DNA from: Sulfurimicrobium sp963779055
GTDB taxonomy: Bacteria > Pseudomonadota > Gammaproteobacteria > Burkholderiales > Sulfuricellaceae
DNA: 64,000 nt
Assembly: GCA_963779055.1 (NCBI GenBank)
Contig: CAVZWN010000001.1
Coordinates: 434,001-498,000, forward strand
Direction: 5' to 3'
Below, piece after piece: positions 7,942 to 16,796 of this stretch (positions within the stretch are counted from its first letter, which is position 1; the number at the start of each line of letters is the position of its first letter). The translations under genes and the position numbers were made by a program. The notes beneath the pieces were generated by a model. It made no database searches and was not told the origin of the DNA. It saw nothing but the letters and a program-made list of their open reading frames with translations.

Positions 7942-9411
7942 TCAGTTTACTTCGATCAACTGCACGGTGCCATCTGCAAGGACTTCGGTCATGTGTCCTT
8001 TGGGTTCGCGCAGGAAGAAGGCAATGAACAGCAGCACCGTTGCCGCAGTCATGCCGATCACCAGGAAGAATGTCTGCGTCGAGACCATGGCCAGAACGGT
8101 GAGGAAGGCGACTCCGCCCACATTGCCGTAAGCACCGGTCATGCCGGCGATCTGCCCGGTAAGGCGGCGCTGGATCAGGGGTACCATGGCATAGACGGCA
8201 CCTGACCCGGCCTTGGAGAAGATGCCGCCAAAGGTTGCGGCTACCACGACCATGGACACGCTCCATTCCGCACTGACATTGCTCAGCACCAGGAAGCTCA
8301 GGGCGATACCGATAAAAACGATGATGAGCGTGACCTTGCGCCCGAACTTGTCGCTCAGCAAACCGCCGGCAGGACGGGCAACCAGATTGATGACAGCGTA
8401 AGAGCCGGCCAGAAGGCCCGCGACGACCTTGTCCAAACTGAACATGTCGACATAAAACAGCGCCAGCATGGAAACCACGGCCAGTTCGGTGCCGAATGTC
8501 ACCATGTACGCCAGGTCAAGTATGGCAACCTGAGTGAAGGAGTAGCGTTGCAGTTCCGGGACAGGCTGTTTCAGGACATGGGCGTTCACCTGCCAGATTT
8601 TCCAGACCTGAAACAGGTAGGTGACAGTCAGGACAGCATAGATGGCGTAGACAGTGGTTTCGCCCAGTATTTTCATGCCGGAAGGGGAAAGTTTCCAGGC
8701 CAGTATCCCCAGAGCCAGATACATGGGAATGTTCATCAGGATGTACAGTGCCAGGTCAAATCCGCTGGTGATTTCCAGAGCGCCGGTCTTCTTGGGCTTG
8801 AAATAGGTCGAACCCTTCGGGGTGTTGCGGGCACGCCAGTAGAACAGGCTGCCATAAGCAATGGCGATCAGTCCGGTGAGCATGATCGCATAGCGCCAGC
8901 CATCCGGCCCGCCCACGCTGGCGGCGATGATGGGCAGCAAGCCTGCTGCACCAGCCGAACCGAAATTCCCCCAGCCACCGTAAATACCTTGCGCAACACC
9001 GGTCTGGCGTGCAGGAAACCATTCCGAGATCATGCGGATGCCCACAACGAAACCGGCACCGACAAATCCGGAGAGAAAACGCAACAGTGCAAGTTGCTGA
9101 AAGTTCTCCGCCATGGCAAAAGCAATGCTGGCCAGGCCGCCCAGAATCAGAATGGCTGAAAACAGGATGCGCGGTCCATAGCGATCGACCAGCATGCCGA
9201 CAATGATTCGGGCTGGAATGGTCATGGCGACGTTGAGAATCAGTAGCACCTTGGTCTGGAGGTCGGTCAGCTGCAATGCGTCGCGGATAAAAGGCATCAA
9301 GGGTGCATGGGCAAACCAGACCATGAAGCTGACAAAAAATGCCAGCCAGGTCAGGTGCAGGGTGCGAATGTTTGCTTTGGAAAAATCGAGAAGATTGAAT
9401 CGGTCGGACAT
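7942..9411 (-). CDS. Nitrate/nitrite transporter, MFS NarK/NasA type
   Basis: 489 residues with about twelve membrane helices of the major facilitator superfamily. The nitrate/nitrite porter signature GGWGNFGSAGAAG is visible near residue 145, and a loop motif GMLVDRYGPR follows helix 2. The gene starts at ATG 9411 (MSDRFNLLDFSKANIRTLHL). It brings nitrate into the cytoplasm for NasA and NirBD, encoded divergently in this window. A perfect sigma-54 promoter with an IHF-like site and an upstream dyad precedes it. The protein kinase/phosphatase fusion is the next gene in the operon. Confidence 0.93.
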   Translation of the reverse strand: MSDRFNLLDFSKANIRTLHLTWLAFFVSFMVWFAHAPLMPFIRDALQLTDLQTKVLLILNVAMTIPARIIVGMLVDRYGPRILFSAILILGGLASIAFAMAENFQQLALLRFLSGFVGAGFVVGIRMISEWFPARQTGVAQGIYGGWGNFGSAGAAGLLPIIAASVGGPDGWRYAIMLTGLIAIAYGSLFYWRARNTPKGSTYFKPKKTGALEITSGFDLALYILMNIPMYLALGILAWKLSPSGMKILGETTVYAIYAVLTVTYLFQVWKIWQVNAHVLKQPVPELQRYSFTQVAILDLAYMVTFGTELAVVSMLALFYVDMFSLDKVVAGLLAGSYAVINLVARPAGGLLSDKFGRKVTLIIVFIGIALSFLVLSNVSAEWSVSMVVVAATFGGIFSKAGSGAVYAMVPLIQRRLTGQIAGMTGAYGNVGGVAFLTVLAMVSTQTFFLVIGMTAATVLLFIAFFLREPKGHMTEVLADGTVQLIEVN

Positions 9412-9457
9412 CGTGTGCTCCAGTTGGGTAATCCATTAACAAGGATGTCCAACAAGG

Positions 9458-9473
9458 AGCAAAAGGCGTGCCA
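9458..9473 (-). promoter_or_regulatory. Sigma-54 (-24/-12) promoter of the nitrate transporter operon
   Basis: On the minus strand TGGCACGCCTTTTGCT fits the RpoN consensus exactly, with GG and GC 10 bases apart. Transcription should start near 9446, some 35 bases before the transporter ATG. Confidence 0.9.
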
Positions 9474-9476
9474 TTA

Positions 9477-9489
9477 AATCAACATATTG
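9477..9489 (+). promoter_or_regulatory. IHF-like site upstream of the transporter promoter
   Basis: AATCAACATATTG matches WATCAA-N4-TTR. The opposite strand of the same AT-rich patch also contains TATCAATATGTTG, another full match, and the patch is itself a dyad (TCAACA ... TGTTGA, 9479-9499). A bend here would bring an upstream activator to the sigma-54 holoenzyme. Confidence 0.55.
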
Positions 9490-9519
9490 ATATTGTTGAT
9501 AATATACGTGTTTTCTGGG

Positions 9520-9542
9520 TGCGCCTCAGTGTGCGCATGCAC
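9520..9542. promoter_or_regulatory. Candidate activator (NtrC-like) binding dyad
   Basis: TGCGC-N8-GCGCA (9520-9537) overlaps the palindrome GTGCGCATGCAC (9531-9542). It lies about 75-95 bases upstream of the expected transcription start, the normal place for an enhancer. The half-sites resemble NtrC sites (GCAC/GTGC) but the spacing is one base off the classic form. Confidence 0.4.
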
Positions 9543-9599
9543 TAAAGCCGGGCATGATGCCGGTCGTTCATGGTGCAGGATGGAGCAGCCACGGCGGTG

Positions 9600-9989
9600 C
9601 TACTGGATCACGAAAGATTCGAACAGGACGTCTGTTACACCTTCCTTGGCATCCAGCTTCAGGACTTTGTTGATGGCTGTCCTGATCAGGCCAGTTACCT
9701 TTTTCTTTCCGGCCAGTGTTGCCAGTTCCTCGCCGTTCTGGCTGCTGAGCAGCAGAATGAGCTCGTGGCGGATGACCGGGTTCCATCCCTTGATGGCGTC
9801 GGCAACCTTGGGATCAGCGAGTTTGAGCGACATGTCGACCTGCAAATATTGCGTCAATCCCTGCAGGTTGACAGTAAAGGTTTCAAGTTTTGCATAGGGT
9901 GAAGGACCACCACCGCCGCCGCCACTGGCCTGGGCAGATGCAGAAAAAAATAACAGAATGGCAAGCAGAGGGGCCCAGATAAAGCGCAT
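9600..9989 (-). CDS. FliL-like flagellar basal-body associated protein
   Basis: 129 residues. ATG 9989 is preferred because AAGGAA lies upstream and MRFIWAPLLAILLFFSASAQA forms an N-terminal membrane/signal segment; the frame starts 13 codons earlier without support. A glycine run (GGGGGG) follows, then the FliL domain (LETFTVNLQGLTQYLQVDMSL ... IRTAINKVL). FliL-family proteins sit at the flagellar basal body and help stator function. There are no flagellar genes next to it, so it is an orphan copy; a signal-peptide form that no longer anchors to the membrane is possible. Confidence 0.8.
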   Translation of the reverse strand: MRFIWAPLLAILLFFSASAQASGGGGGGPSPYAKLETFTVNLQGLTQYLQVDMSLKLADPKVADAIKGWNPVIRHELILLLSSQNGEELATLAGKKKVTGLIRTAINKVLKLDAKEGVTDVLFESFVIQ

Positions 9990-10034
9990 TTTTATTCCTT
10001 GGTTTAAAACAGGGTACAAGTTAATCACAAATGG

Positions 10035-12155
10035 CTAGGTCGTCAATCGCCGGTAGATGTCTGCGACCTTGAACGGCAGCTTGCTGACTTCATCGATCAC
10101 GGTGTAATTGACCGCGCCATAGAGGTGAGGGAGGTAGCCTCGCGCTTCCTGATCGAGCGTGATGCAGAATGGGTGGATGCCGCTACGCTGCGCTTCCTGC
10201 AAGGCCTTGCGGGTATCCTCGATGCCATACTGGGTACGGTAGTTGTCGTGGTAGTCGTCGGGTTTGCCGTCCGATAGCGTGATCAGCAGCTTGGTACGCG
10301 CCTCGACCTCATTCAGCACACGGGTCAGATGACGGATGGCAAAGCCCATGCGGGTGTATTCCTGCGGGCGGATGCCGCTGATGCGCGCTTGCACTTCCGC
10401 GTTGTAAGGCTCATCGAAGCGCTTGATGCGGAACAGTTCGCAGCGCTTGCGCGTGGTACCGGAAAAACCGTAAATGGCATAGCGGTCGCCCAGGGTTTCC
10501 AGCGCTTCGGAGAGCAGCACCAGCGATTCGCGTTCGGCGTCGTTGATCCAGCCGCGCGTGCTGCCGCTCATGTCGACCATGAACATCACCGCGATATTGC
10601 GCTCGCTGCGGTGCATGCGCATGAACAGGCGGTCGCTCATTTCGCTGCCGTCGCGGGCATCGGCGAGGGCTTCTACCAGAGCGTCGATGTCCACGTTGTC
10701 GCCATAGACCTGGCGCTTCAGCAGGCGGTTTTCATCGCGCATGGCTTCGAAGGTCTTGCGCAGGTGTTTAACCAGGCCGCTGTATTTTCCCAGCGTGGTT
10801 TCACGAAAGCCATCATGCACCGGCAGCACGTCCTTCTCGCGCATCACGCACCAGTTTTTGCGGTAATGCTGGCGGCCATAATCCCATTCCGGATAGAGCG
10901 AGGCGCCTTCCTCATGGTAGGTGCCTTGCCAGACGTCATCCGGGTCGGCAGACTTTTCCTCATACAGGCGGGGATCGTATTCGCCCGGCCCGGCGGCTAC
11001 CAGATATTCAGGTGGAATCTCGCCCAGATCGAGTTGAATCGAGGTGAGTAACTGCCGCACATCCTCCGGCGGGGCGATCGGTACGCCATCCAGGGTGAGT
11101 TCAAGGGCGCTCAGGCCTAGCTCGGATTCCGGCTTTTCAGTCAGGCCGAACCGGGCTGTTTTGTCCCCGCCTTCTTTGGCGCTGTGCTTTTTTACCTCCT
11201 GCTCAAGTTGTGCCAGCTTCACCCGCAGCAGAATCTTTTCCTTGGCTATGCGCGCTGTCATGCAGGCTGCGACGGCTTCGGGGCGCAGCTCGCCCTGGTA
11301 GCATATATCAGGCGTACTGGGCTGCGCATAGGCCTCGGCCAGCAGGCGCAGGCTGTCATCGACCGTGGCATCGGGCTGCCCCAGCTCCCTGGCAAAATGC
11401 AGCCAGGCGTCTGGAAGCGTTTCATGCAATGCAGCACGGAGCCGCTGCATTTCCCGGTAGAGACCGGGGAGTTCGCGTGCAATGCAGGCTTCAAGGCGCA
11501 GCGTTTCCAGCGCATGAAAGTGTTTCAGTGCGCGTTCGGTATCGTCAAAGTGGCTGAGCAGTTCGGGAAGCAGGGTGCGAAAGCTGCCGAATCGCGTTTG
11601 CGCCCACATCATGGTCACCATGGCCTTGCACAGGATGAAATTATCTTCGGCCTTCTGCATGCGGGCGATGACGGCGGGCAGGAACAGGGTCTCGCTGTCG
11701 GTGAAGACAGCTTCATCCTGCTCCAGTTTGAGACGCCTGCCGGACAGACCACGCACAAAGTTGAGCATCACCCCGCTGACATCCTCGAACACGACACCGG
11801 CCGTCCGCTCATGACTGAGGCGGGTGAAGTGCTCGACTTCCTTGATGACGCGAACGGCAGGCGAGATGCCTCCGCGGTCATAGGCATCCATGGCATACAG
11901 CGCCCATGCCTCGATGACGCGCCGCTCCATGTGCGCAAGGAGACCCGGGGCGCGCAGGGCGAAATGGTAGGCAATCTGGATATGCGTGCTCGCGACGCGC
12001 TGTATCCAGTCGAGCAGGAAATCCTGTTCGTCGCGCGGCAGGGCGGCTATGGATGCCGCAATCGCATCGACATGGAGGAAAGTGAACTCGACCTCGAAGC
12101 ACGCTTCGAGAAGCTGTTCAATGTGAGCCGCTGCAAGAGGGGTCGGGTCGGTCAT
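10035..12155 (-). CDS. VWA-domain protein of the NorD/CbbO type
   Basis: 706 residues. The C-terminal 220 or so are a von Willebrand factor A domain with the MIDAS motif DMSGST, then YTRMGFAIRHLTR and SDGKPDDY. The long N-terminal part is helical and not recognisable alone. NorD and CbbO act with a MoxR-type AAA+ ATPase (NorQ, CbbQ) as activases of metalloenzymes such as nitric oxide reductase or Rubisco. The partner ATPase gene lies directly upstream at 12240-13053. No nor or cbb structural genes are in the window; the neighbours are apr genes, so the client protein is open. Confidence 0.85.
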   Translation of the reverse strand: MTDPTPLAAAHIEQLLEACFEVEFTFLHVDAIAASIAALPRDEQDFLLDWIQRVASTHIQIAYHFALRAPGLLAHMERRVIEAWALYAMDAYDRGGISPAVRVIKEVEHFTRLSHERTAGVVFEDVSGVMLNFVRGLSGRRLKLEQDEAVFTDSETLFLPAVIARMQKAEDNFILCKAMVTMMWAQTRFGSFRTLLPELLSHFDDTERALKHFHALETLRLEACIARELPGLYREMQRLRAALHETLPDAWLHFARELGQPDATVDDSLRLLAEAYAQPSTPDICYQGELRPEAVAACMTARIAKEKILLRVKLAQLEQEVKKHSAKEGGDKTARFGLTEKPESELGLSALELTLDGVPIAPPEDVRQLLTSIQLDLGEIPPEYLVAAGPGEYDPRLYEEKSADPDDVWQGTYHEEGASLYPEWDYGRQHYRKNWCVMREKDVLPVHDGFRETTLGKYSGLVKHLRKTFEAMRDENRLLKRQVYGDNVDIDALVEALADARDGSEMSDRLFMRMHRSERNIAVMFMVDMSGSTRGWINDAERESLVLLSEALETLGDRYAIYGFSGTTRKRCELFRIKRFDEPYNAEVQARISGIRPQEYTRMGFAIRHLTRVLNEVEARTKLLITLSDGKPDDYHDNYRTQYGIEDTRKALQEAQRSGIHPFCITLDQEARGYLPHLYGAVNYTVIDEVSKLPFKVADIYRRLTT

Positions 12156-12239
12156 GGAGAATTTGCGTTGGCTGGATTAACGGTGTTTGTGGAATCAAGC
12201 GTTCAGGTCGAAGCTTGCCGATCCCGTTGATTCAGTCTG

Positions 12240-13053
12240 TTAAAACAGCGATGAAGACAACTCGTTGACCGCTGCCAGCATTTCAGCATCGTCGGTGATG
12301 GCCTGCGCAATGGCGCTCTGGCAGGCGGCAACCGGTTCGATGCCGTGATGCAATGAGTTTCGCCGCATGCACCAGCAGGCGGGTGCTGGCGCCTTCTTCC
12401 AGACCGCTGCCCTTGAGGTTGCGCGTCATCTGCGCGAATTTGACCAGTTTCTCGGCGACATCAGGCGCTACGCCAGACTCTTTGGCGACAATCTTGCGCT
12501 CCAGTTCCGCGCCGGGATAATCGAATTCGAGCGCGACGAAACGTTGCCGTGTGCTTTGCTTGAGGTCCTTCAGAACGCTCTGGTAGCCGGGGTTATAGGA
12601 AATGGCGAGGCAGAAGTCGTCATCCGCCTCCAGCAAAGTGCCGAGCTTTTCCATGGGCAGGGCGCGTCGATCGTCCGCCAGGGGGTGAATCACCACCATG
12701 GTGTCCTTGCGCGCTTCGACGATCTCGTCCAGATAGCAGATGCCGCCAACGCGCACGGCACGCGCCAGCGGGCCGTCCACCCAGACGGTTTCGCCGCCCT
12801 TGACCAGGAAACGCCCCACCAGATCGGAAGCCGTCAGGTCGTCATGGCAGGAAACCGTGATCAGCGGACGCTTGAGGCGCCAGGCCATGTATTCCATGAA
12901 GCGCGTCTTGCCGCAGCCGGTCGGTCCTTTAAGCAAAACCGGGAGCCTGTTCTGATAAGCGGCCTCGAAAATCTCGATTTCCTTGCCCACCGGCTCGTAG
13001 TAGGGCTCATCGTGGATGAAATGCTGTTCCGGTGCCAGTGAGTGTGCTTCCAT
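12240..13053 (-). CDS. MoxR-type AAA+ ATPase (CbbQ/NirQ/NorQ family), frameshifted near the 3' end
   Basis: The protein starts at ATG 13053 (MEAHSLAPEQHFIHDEPYYE), ten bases after the YkgJ stop; a longer frame overlapping that gene exists but is not family-like. Walker A is GPTGCGKTRF, Walker B CYLDEIVEA, and NPGYQS with KQSTRQRF are the sensor and arginine-finger regions, all as in CbbQ/NorQ. After KLIAS the frame as given ends early (stop near 12285). One extra base near 12345 explains this: in the next frame the normal family ending GIEPVAACQSAIAQAITDD continues to the stop at 12240. The ATPase should work with the VWA protein encoded immediately downstream. Confidence 0.85.
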
Positions 13054-13063
13054 CTCCGCCAGC

Positions 13064-14008
13064 CTAGTCGTTCCCGCCGCAACCGCAGTCGCCAGGCCTG
13101 GGGTCAGGACTGTACTTGTCATCTTCCATTTTTTGGCGATCTTTTTGCATTTCGGCAATGATGGTTTGAGCACGATCATTTAGTCTGGCACGGCGTTTTT
13201 CAAAAGCGCCTTCCTGCTCTTCGAGGAATTCCTCGTTGAAGAGTGACTGTTTGAGGAAATTGAAGCCAAATTCCATCAGTTTTTCATCGTCCGCCAGAAT
13301 TTCGGCCATGGTCTCGACCGGCACTTTATAAGACTCATTGAAAGAAGGGCTGATAACGAAGGCGCGGAAGCGATCCAGGTCATAACTCGTCATGAAGAAC
13401 AGCTGGTTGGAAATTTGCGGCGGTTTTCCGACTGCAGGGCCGGCAGATTTCTTTTTCAGAATCAGCTGGCGCCAGCCGCGGCTCTTTTCGTCGTAGTCGC
13501 TTACGCCCTGTTCCTGGCGGTATTCTTCAATGGTCAGCTTGCGTGGCTCCTGATGGCCGAGGCAGTGCTTTTCCTGTACCAGCGCATAGGCGGTGCGATC
13601 GGTGTATTCGTCCGAACGTCGCATGGAGAGGAGCGCAACCGGGTAGTAGCGGCAGGCGGCAGGGCGGTCTTCATAGACACTGCAGCCTTCCTCGACCATG
13701 AACTGGCAGGCTGTGCCGCCTTCAACCGGCTTGAATTTCACGCCCGGCAATCCATCCTTGTCCAGTTCGTAGGGGAAGGTGTATTGCTGCAGAAACTCGG
13801 CGGAAGAAAGGTTCAGCCGGTTTTTCAGACGCAGGATGTCGTAAGGCGTCAGCGGGATATCGATGTTGCTGCAGCAGGCATTCCAGCATTTGACCTGGCG
13901 ATGGCAGCGGAACTGGATGGGCGTATCGCCTTCCAGCATGTTTGGCATGACCGGGCTTTCTACAAAGGGAGAGTCCTTGGCCAGATTCTTGAATTTCTGT
14001 TCGTTCAT
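13064..14008 (-). CDS. YkgJ-family cysteine cluster protein
   Basis: 314 residues from ATG 14008, which has GAGGCAC upstream. The N-terminal half carries the family cysteines (FRCHRQVKCWNACC, CQFMVEEGCSVYEDRP, CRYYPV), thought to bind Zn or an Fe-S cluster. The C-terminus ends in a second Cys motif (GDCGCGGND). It sits between aprA and the MoxR ATPase on the same strand, after the apr terminator. A function in metal or Fe-S handling for the neighbouring APS reductase is an inference from position. Confidence 0.85.
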   Translation of the reverse strand: MNEQKFKNLAKDSPFVESPVMPNMLEGDTPIQFRCHRQVKCWNACCSNIDIPLTPYDILRLKNRLNLSSAEFLQQYTFPYELDKDGLPGVKFKPVEGGTACQFMVEEGCSVYEDRPAACRYYPVALLSMRRSDEYTDRTAYALVQEKHCLGHQEPRKLTIEEYRQEQGVSDYDEKSRGWRQLILKKKSAGPAVGKPPQISNQLFFMTSYDLDRFRAFVISPSFNESYKVPVETMAEILADDEKLMEFGFNFLKQSLFNEEFLEEQEGAFEKRRARLNDRAQTIIAEMQKDRQKMEDDKYSPDPRPGDCGCGGND

Positions 14009-14133
14009 GATGTGCCTCGTTTGTGCGCTGTGCGCGGTTATAACTAAATGTCCAGGCATAAAGAAGACTGTGCGCCTGCCTTATGTCTTGGCACTTGCCC
14101 CTGTTTTCAACAGGTTTATTCATTCCTGTAAAG

Positions 14134-14162
14134 AAAAAACCGGGCACCTTGCGGCGCCCGGC
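14134..14162 (-). terminator. Rho-independent terminator after aprBA
   Basis: On the minus strand a 9-bp stem (CCGGGCGCC / GGTGCCCGG, one G-U pair) with a GCAA loop is followed by TTTTTT, 32 bases after the aprA stop. Confidence 0.9.
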
Positions 14163-14193
14163 TTTCATTTTACTACACTGTTAAAGCAAACTC

Positions 14194-16206
14194 TTAGTGA
14201 GCAGCAGGCTTGAACAGCTTGGTCTTGTCAACCAGATCCACGTGAGCGCGCTTGAAGCAGGTCCACTGTTTGGTTGTCTTGTCATAGATGGAGTTCACGA
14301 AGCACTTCCAGTTTTCTTCATCGACAAAGTTCTTGTCCATGCGGTAGTAGAAGCCAGGGTAACGGCTTTCTTCACGGAACAGGATGTGTTTCATGTGAGC
14401 TTCAGCAGTCAGGATGCGGTGGTAGTTTTCCCACGCACGCAGCAGTTCGTGCAGGTCTTTTGCACGCATCTTTTCTGCGTCTTCCTTCAGCATGTCCAGC
14501 TTTTCGCTTGCTACAGCCAACATCTTGTCGTTGGTGGTGTAGTAAGTTGCAACACCAGCAACATACTCGTCCATGATTTTTTGCAGACGGAACTGCAACA
14601 TCTTCGGAGTAATGTAGTTGGGGTTCACGTCGATCGCGGTGGTGTAGTCCTTGAATTCCAGGTAGTTGCGAACTGGCTTGTAGATTTCAGCTACCAGTTG
14701 ATCAGCTGGAGTATCCAGTTCTACCTTCATGTCCTTGTTGTCAACGCAATATTTAACCATTGCCTTGGCAGCCATACGGCCTTCAGCGTGGGAACCGGAA
14801 GAGAACTTGTGACCGGATGCGCCAACGCCGTCGCCAGCGGTGAACAGACCCTTGACCGTGGTCATGCCACGGTAGCCCCAGTTCCAGCCTTGTGGCAGGT
14901 GAGCAGGTACGCCGTCCTTGGCTTCGCTGGTAGGTGCACCAACATCTTCAGGACCAGAAGTCCAGATACCGCAGCAACCGGAGTGTGAACCCAACAGGTA
15001 CGGTTCGGTAGGCATCAGTTCAGAGTTTTTCTTCTCTGGCTCGATGTTCTCACCAACCCAGATGCCGCACTGGCCAATACACATGTCCAGGAAGTCTTCC
15101 CAGGCTTCTGCTTCAAGGTGCTTAACTTCACGAGGAGACAGAGTCTCACGCAGTTTAGCCAGAGCAGTCACTGTGTCCATGTAAATCGGGCCGCGGCCTT
15201 CTTTCATTTCCTTCAGCATCAGGTGGTTACGCAGGCAGGAAGCAGGAACGGCAGCTTGACCATACGGAGGATAGTCGTTCAGCATTTCCTTGTTCTTGAC
15301 CATGTACACTTCGCCATTGGCGTTGGTGGCCTGGGCTTTGAACAACAGGAACCATGCGCCAACAGGACCGTAACCGTCTTTGAAACGGGCAGGAACGAAG
15401 CGGTTTTCCATCATGGTCAGTTCTGCACCGGCTTCAGCAGCCATGGTGTAGGTGGAACCTGCGTTCCATACTGGGTACCATGCACGACCCTGGCCTTCAC
15501 CAACGGAACGTGGGCGGAACAGGTTTACGCAACCACCGGCTGCCAGCAGAATTGCCTTGGCCTTGTAAACCACAACCTTGTTTTCACGCACGGAGAAACC
15601 AACAGCACCGGCGATACGGTTTTTGTCAGCTGCGTCGTTTACCAGTTTAACGATGAAAATACGTTCCTGGATGCGGTCCATGCCCAGTGCTTTTTTAGCA
15701 GCTTCGGCAACGATCCACTTGTAGGATTCACCGTTGATCATGATCTGCCACTTACCGGAACGAACAGGCTTGCCGCCGTCTTTCAGTTTTGGCATTTCAA
15801 CGGAACCGTCATGACGCTCACCAGCTTCGTCAGTCTTCCAGATTGGCAGGCCCCATTCTTCGAACAGGTGCACGGATTCGTCAACGTGACGGCCCACATC
15901 GTAGGCCAGATCGTCACGGGTAATACCCATCAGATCGTTGGATACCATACGTGCGTAGTCAGCAGGATCTTGCGCATCACCGATGTAGGTGTTGATCGCG
16001 GACAGACCTTGAGCAACAGCACCGGAACGGTCCATTGCTGCCTTGTCTACCAGTTTGATCTTGAGGTCAACACCGTTTTCACGCTTGGCTGCATCAGCCC
16101 AGCGCATGATTTCATAGGCCGCACCGCAACAAGCCATGCCGCCACCAATCAGAAGAATGTCTACTTCTTCTTGTACTACTTCAGGATTTTCAAAGGTTCC
16201 AGACAT
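14194..16206 (-). CDS. aprA: Adenylylsulfate (APS) reductase alpha subunit
   Basis: 670 residues, cytoplasmic flavoprotein. In sulfur oxidisers it runs in reverse, joining sulfite and AMP to APS, coupled to electron transfer through AprB. The N-terminus has the FAD-binding dinucleotide fold (VDILLIGGGMACCGAAYEI). Other family stretches are QGLSAINTYIG, RPRSVGEGQGRAWYP, GCCGIWTSGPEDVG and AGDGVGASGHKFSSGSHAEG. ATG 16206 has AAGGTAAATAAG in front. The gene is 46 bases behind aprB and ends before a strong terminator. Codon use is rich in A/T-ending codons compared with its neighbours, as expected for very highly expressed genes. Confidence 0.97.
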   Translation of the reverse strand: MSGTFENPEVVQEEVDILLIGGGMACCGAAYEIMRWADAAKRENGVDLKIKLVDKAAMDRSGAVAQGLSAINTYIGDAQDPADYARMVSNDLMGITRDDLAYDVGRHVDESVHLFEEWGLPIWKTDEAGERHDGSVEMPKLKDGGKPVRSGKWQIMINGESYKWIVAEAAKKALGMDRIQERIFIVKLVNDAADKNRIAGAVGFSVRENKVVVYKAKAILLAAGGCVNLFRPRSVGEGQGRAWYPVWNAGSTYTMAAEAGAELTMMENRFVPARFKDGYGPVGAWFLLFKAQATNANGEVYMVKNKEMLNDYPPYGQAAVPASCLRNHLMLKEMKEGRGPIYMDTVTALAKLRETLSPREVKHLEAEAWEDFLDMCIGQCGIWVGENIEPEKKNSELMPTEPYLLGSHSGCCGIWTSGPEDVGAPTSEAKDGVPAHLPQGWNWGYRGMTTVKGLFTAGDGVGASGHKFSSGSHAEGRMAAKAMVKYCVDNKDMKVELDTPADQLVAEIYKPVRNYLEFKDYTTAIDVNPNYITPKMLQFRLQKIMDEYVAGVATYYTTNDKMLAVASEKLDMLKEDAEKMRAKDLHELLRAWENYHRILTAEAHMKHILFREESRYPGFYYRMDKNFVDEENWKCFVNSIYDKTTKQWTCFKRAHVDLVDKTKLFKPAAH

Positions 16207-16252
16207 CTTATTTACCTTTCAATATTCGTTAATATTAACCGTTCGTCGCGTC

Positions 16253-16720
16253 TTACTTGCGGATCAGTTCAGCAGGGTTGCCAGTACGGTAGCCGCTCAT
16301 TTCATTGAAGAAACCGGACTTGGTTACATTTGCCATGCTTGCTTCTGGCTTGCCGCCGTAGCAATCGATGGAACCTTCAGGCGTGGTGCGGATCGGGAAC
16401 TTGAAGCGCTTCAGTGTGCCGTTACGGAATTTGATGGTCCACATGATGGAGTCGGAACCACGCAGAGGCTGCACGGAACCACCCAGAGGCACGACGTCAG
16501 CGTAGTGACGGGCTTCAATGGCTTGCTGCGGGCAAATCTTCACGCAGGAATAGCATTCCCAGCACTGCTCTGGCTCCTGGTTGAACGCCTTCATGGCGTG
16601 GCCGGTTTCGGAACCATCTTTGTCCAGCTTCATCAGGTTATGCGGGCAGATGTACATGCACGCAGTTTTGTCCTGACCTTTGCAACCGTCACATTTGTCT
16701 GTACGTACAAAAGTTGGCAT
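16253..16720 (-). CDS. aprB: Adenylylsulfate (APS) reductase beta subunit
   Basis: 155 residues with two [4Fe-4S] cluster motifs: CDGCKGQDKTACMYICP near the N-terminus and CWECYSCVKICP near residue 53. It hands electrons between the AprA flavin and a membrane partner. The C-terminal tail (GSIDCYGGKPEASMANVTKS) embraces AprA. GAGGAG lies ahead of ATG 16720. The order aprB-aprA is conserved in the family. Confidence 0.97.
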   Translation of the reverse strand: MPTFVRTDKCDGCKGQDKTACMYICPHNLMKLDKDGSETGHAMKAFNQEPEQCWECYSCVKICPQQAIEARHYADVVPLGGSVQPLRGSDSIMWTIKFRNGTLKRFKFPIRTTPEGSIDCYGGKPEASMANVTKSGFFNEMSGYRTGNPAELIRK

Positions 16721-16754
16721 TGCTTTTACTCCTCGGTATTGACATTAACAACTA

Positions 16755-16783
16755 TAAAAAAGCCGGTTGCATGGGCGACCGGC
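16755..16783 (-). terminator. Hairpin with T-tract between sat and aprB
   Basis: On the minus strand GCCGGT and ACCGGC flank a 10-base loop and are followed by TTTTTTA. It lies 14 bases past the sat stop and ends 35 bases before aprB. It should end or attenuate sat transcription, so aprBA would either rely on readthrough or on its own promoter, for which I see no clear boxes. Confidence 0.75.
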
Positions 16784-16796
16784 CAACCCTAAAAAA

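Noticed and set aside
15118..16308. 396-codon open frame antisense to aprA
   Set aside because: AprA and AprB are certain on the minus strand; the frame shows no domain and crosses the aprA-aprB gap.
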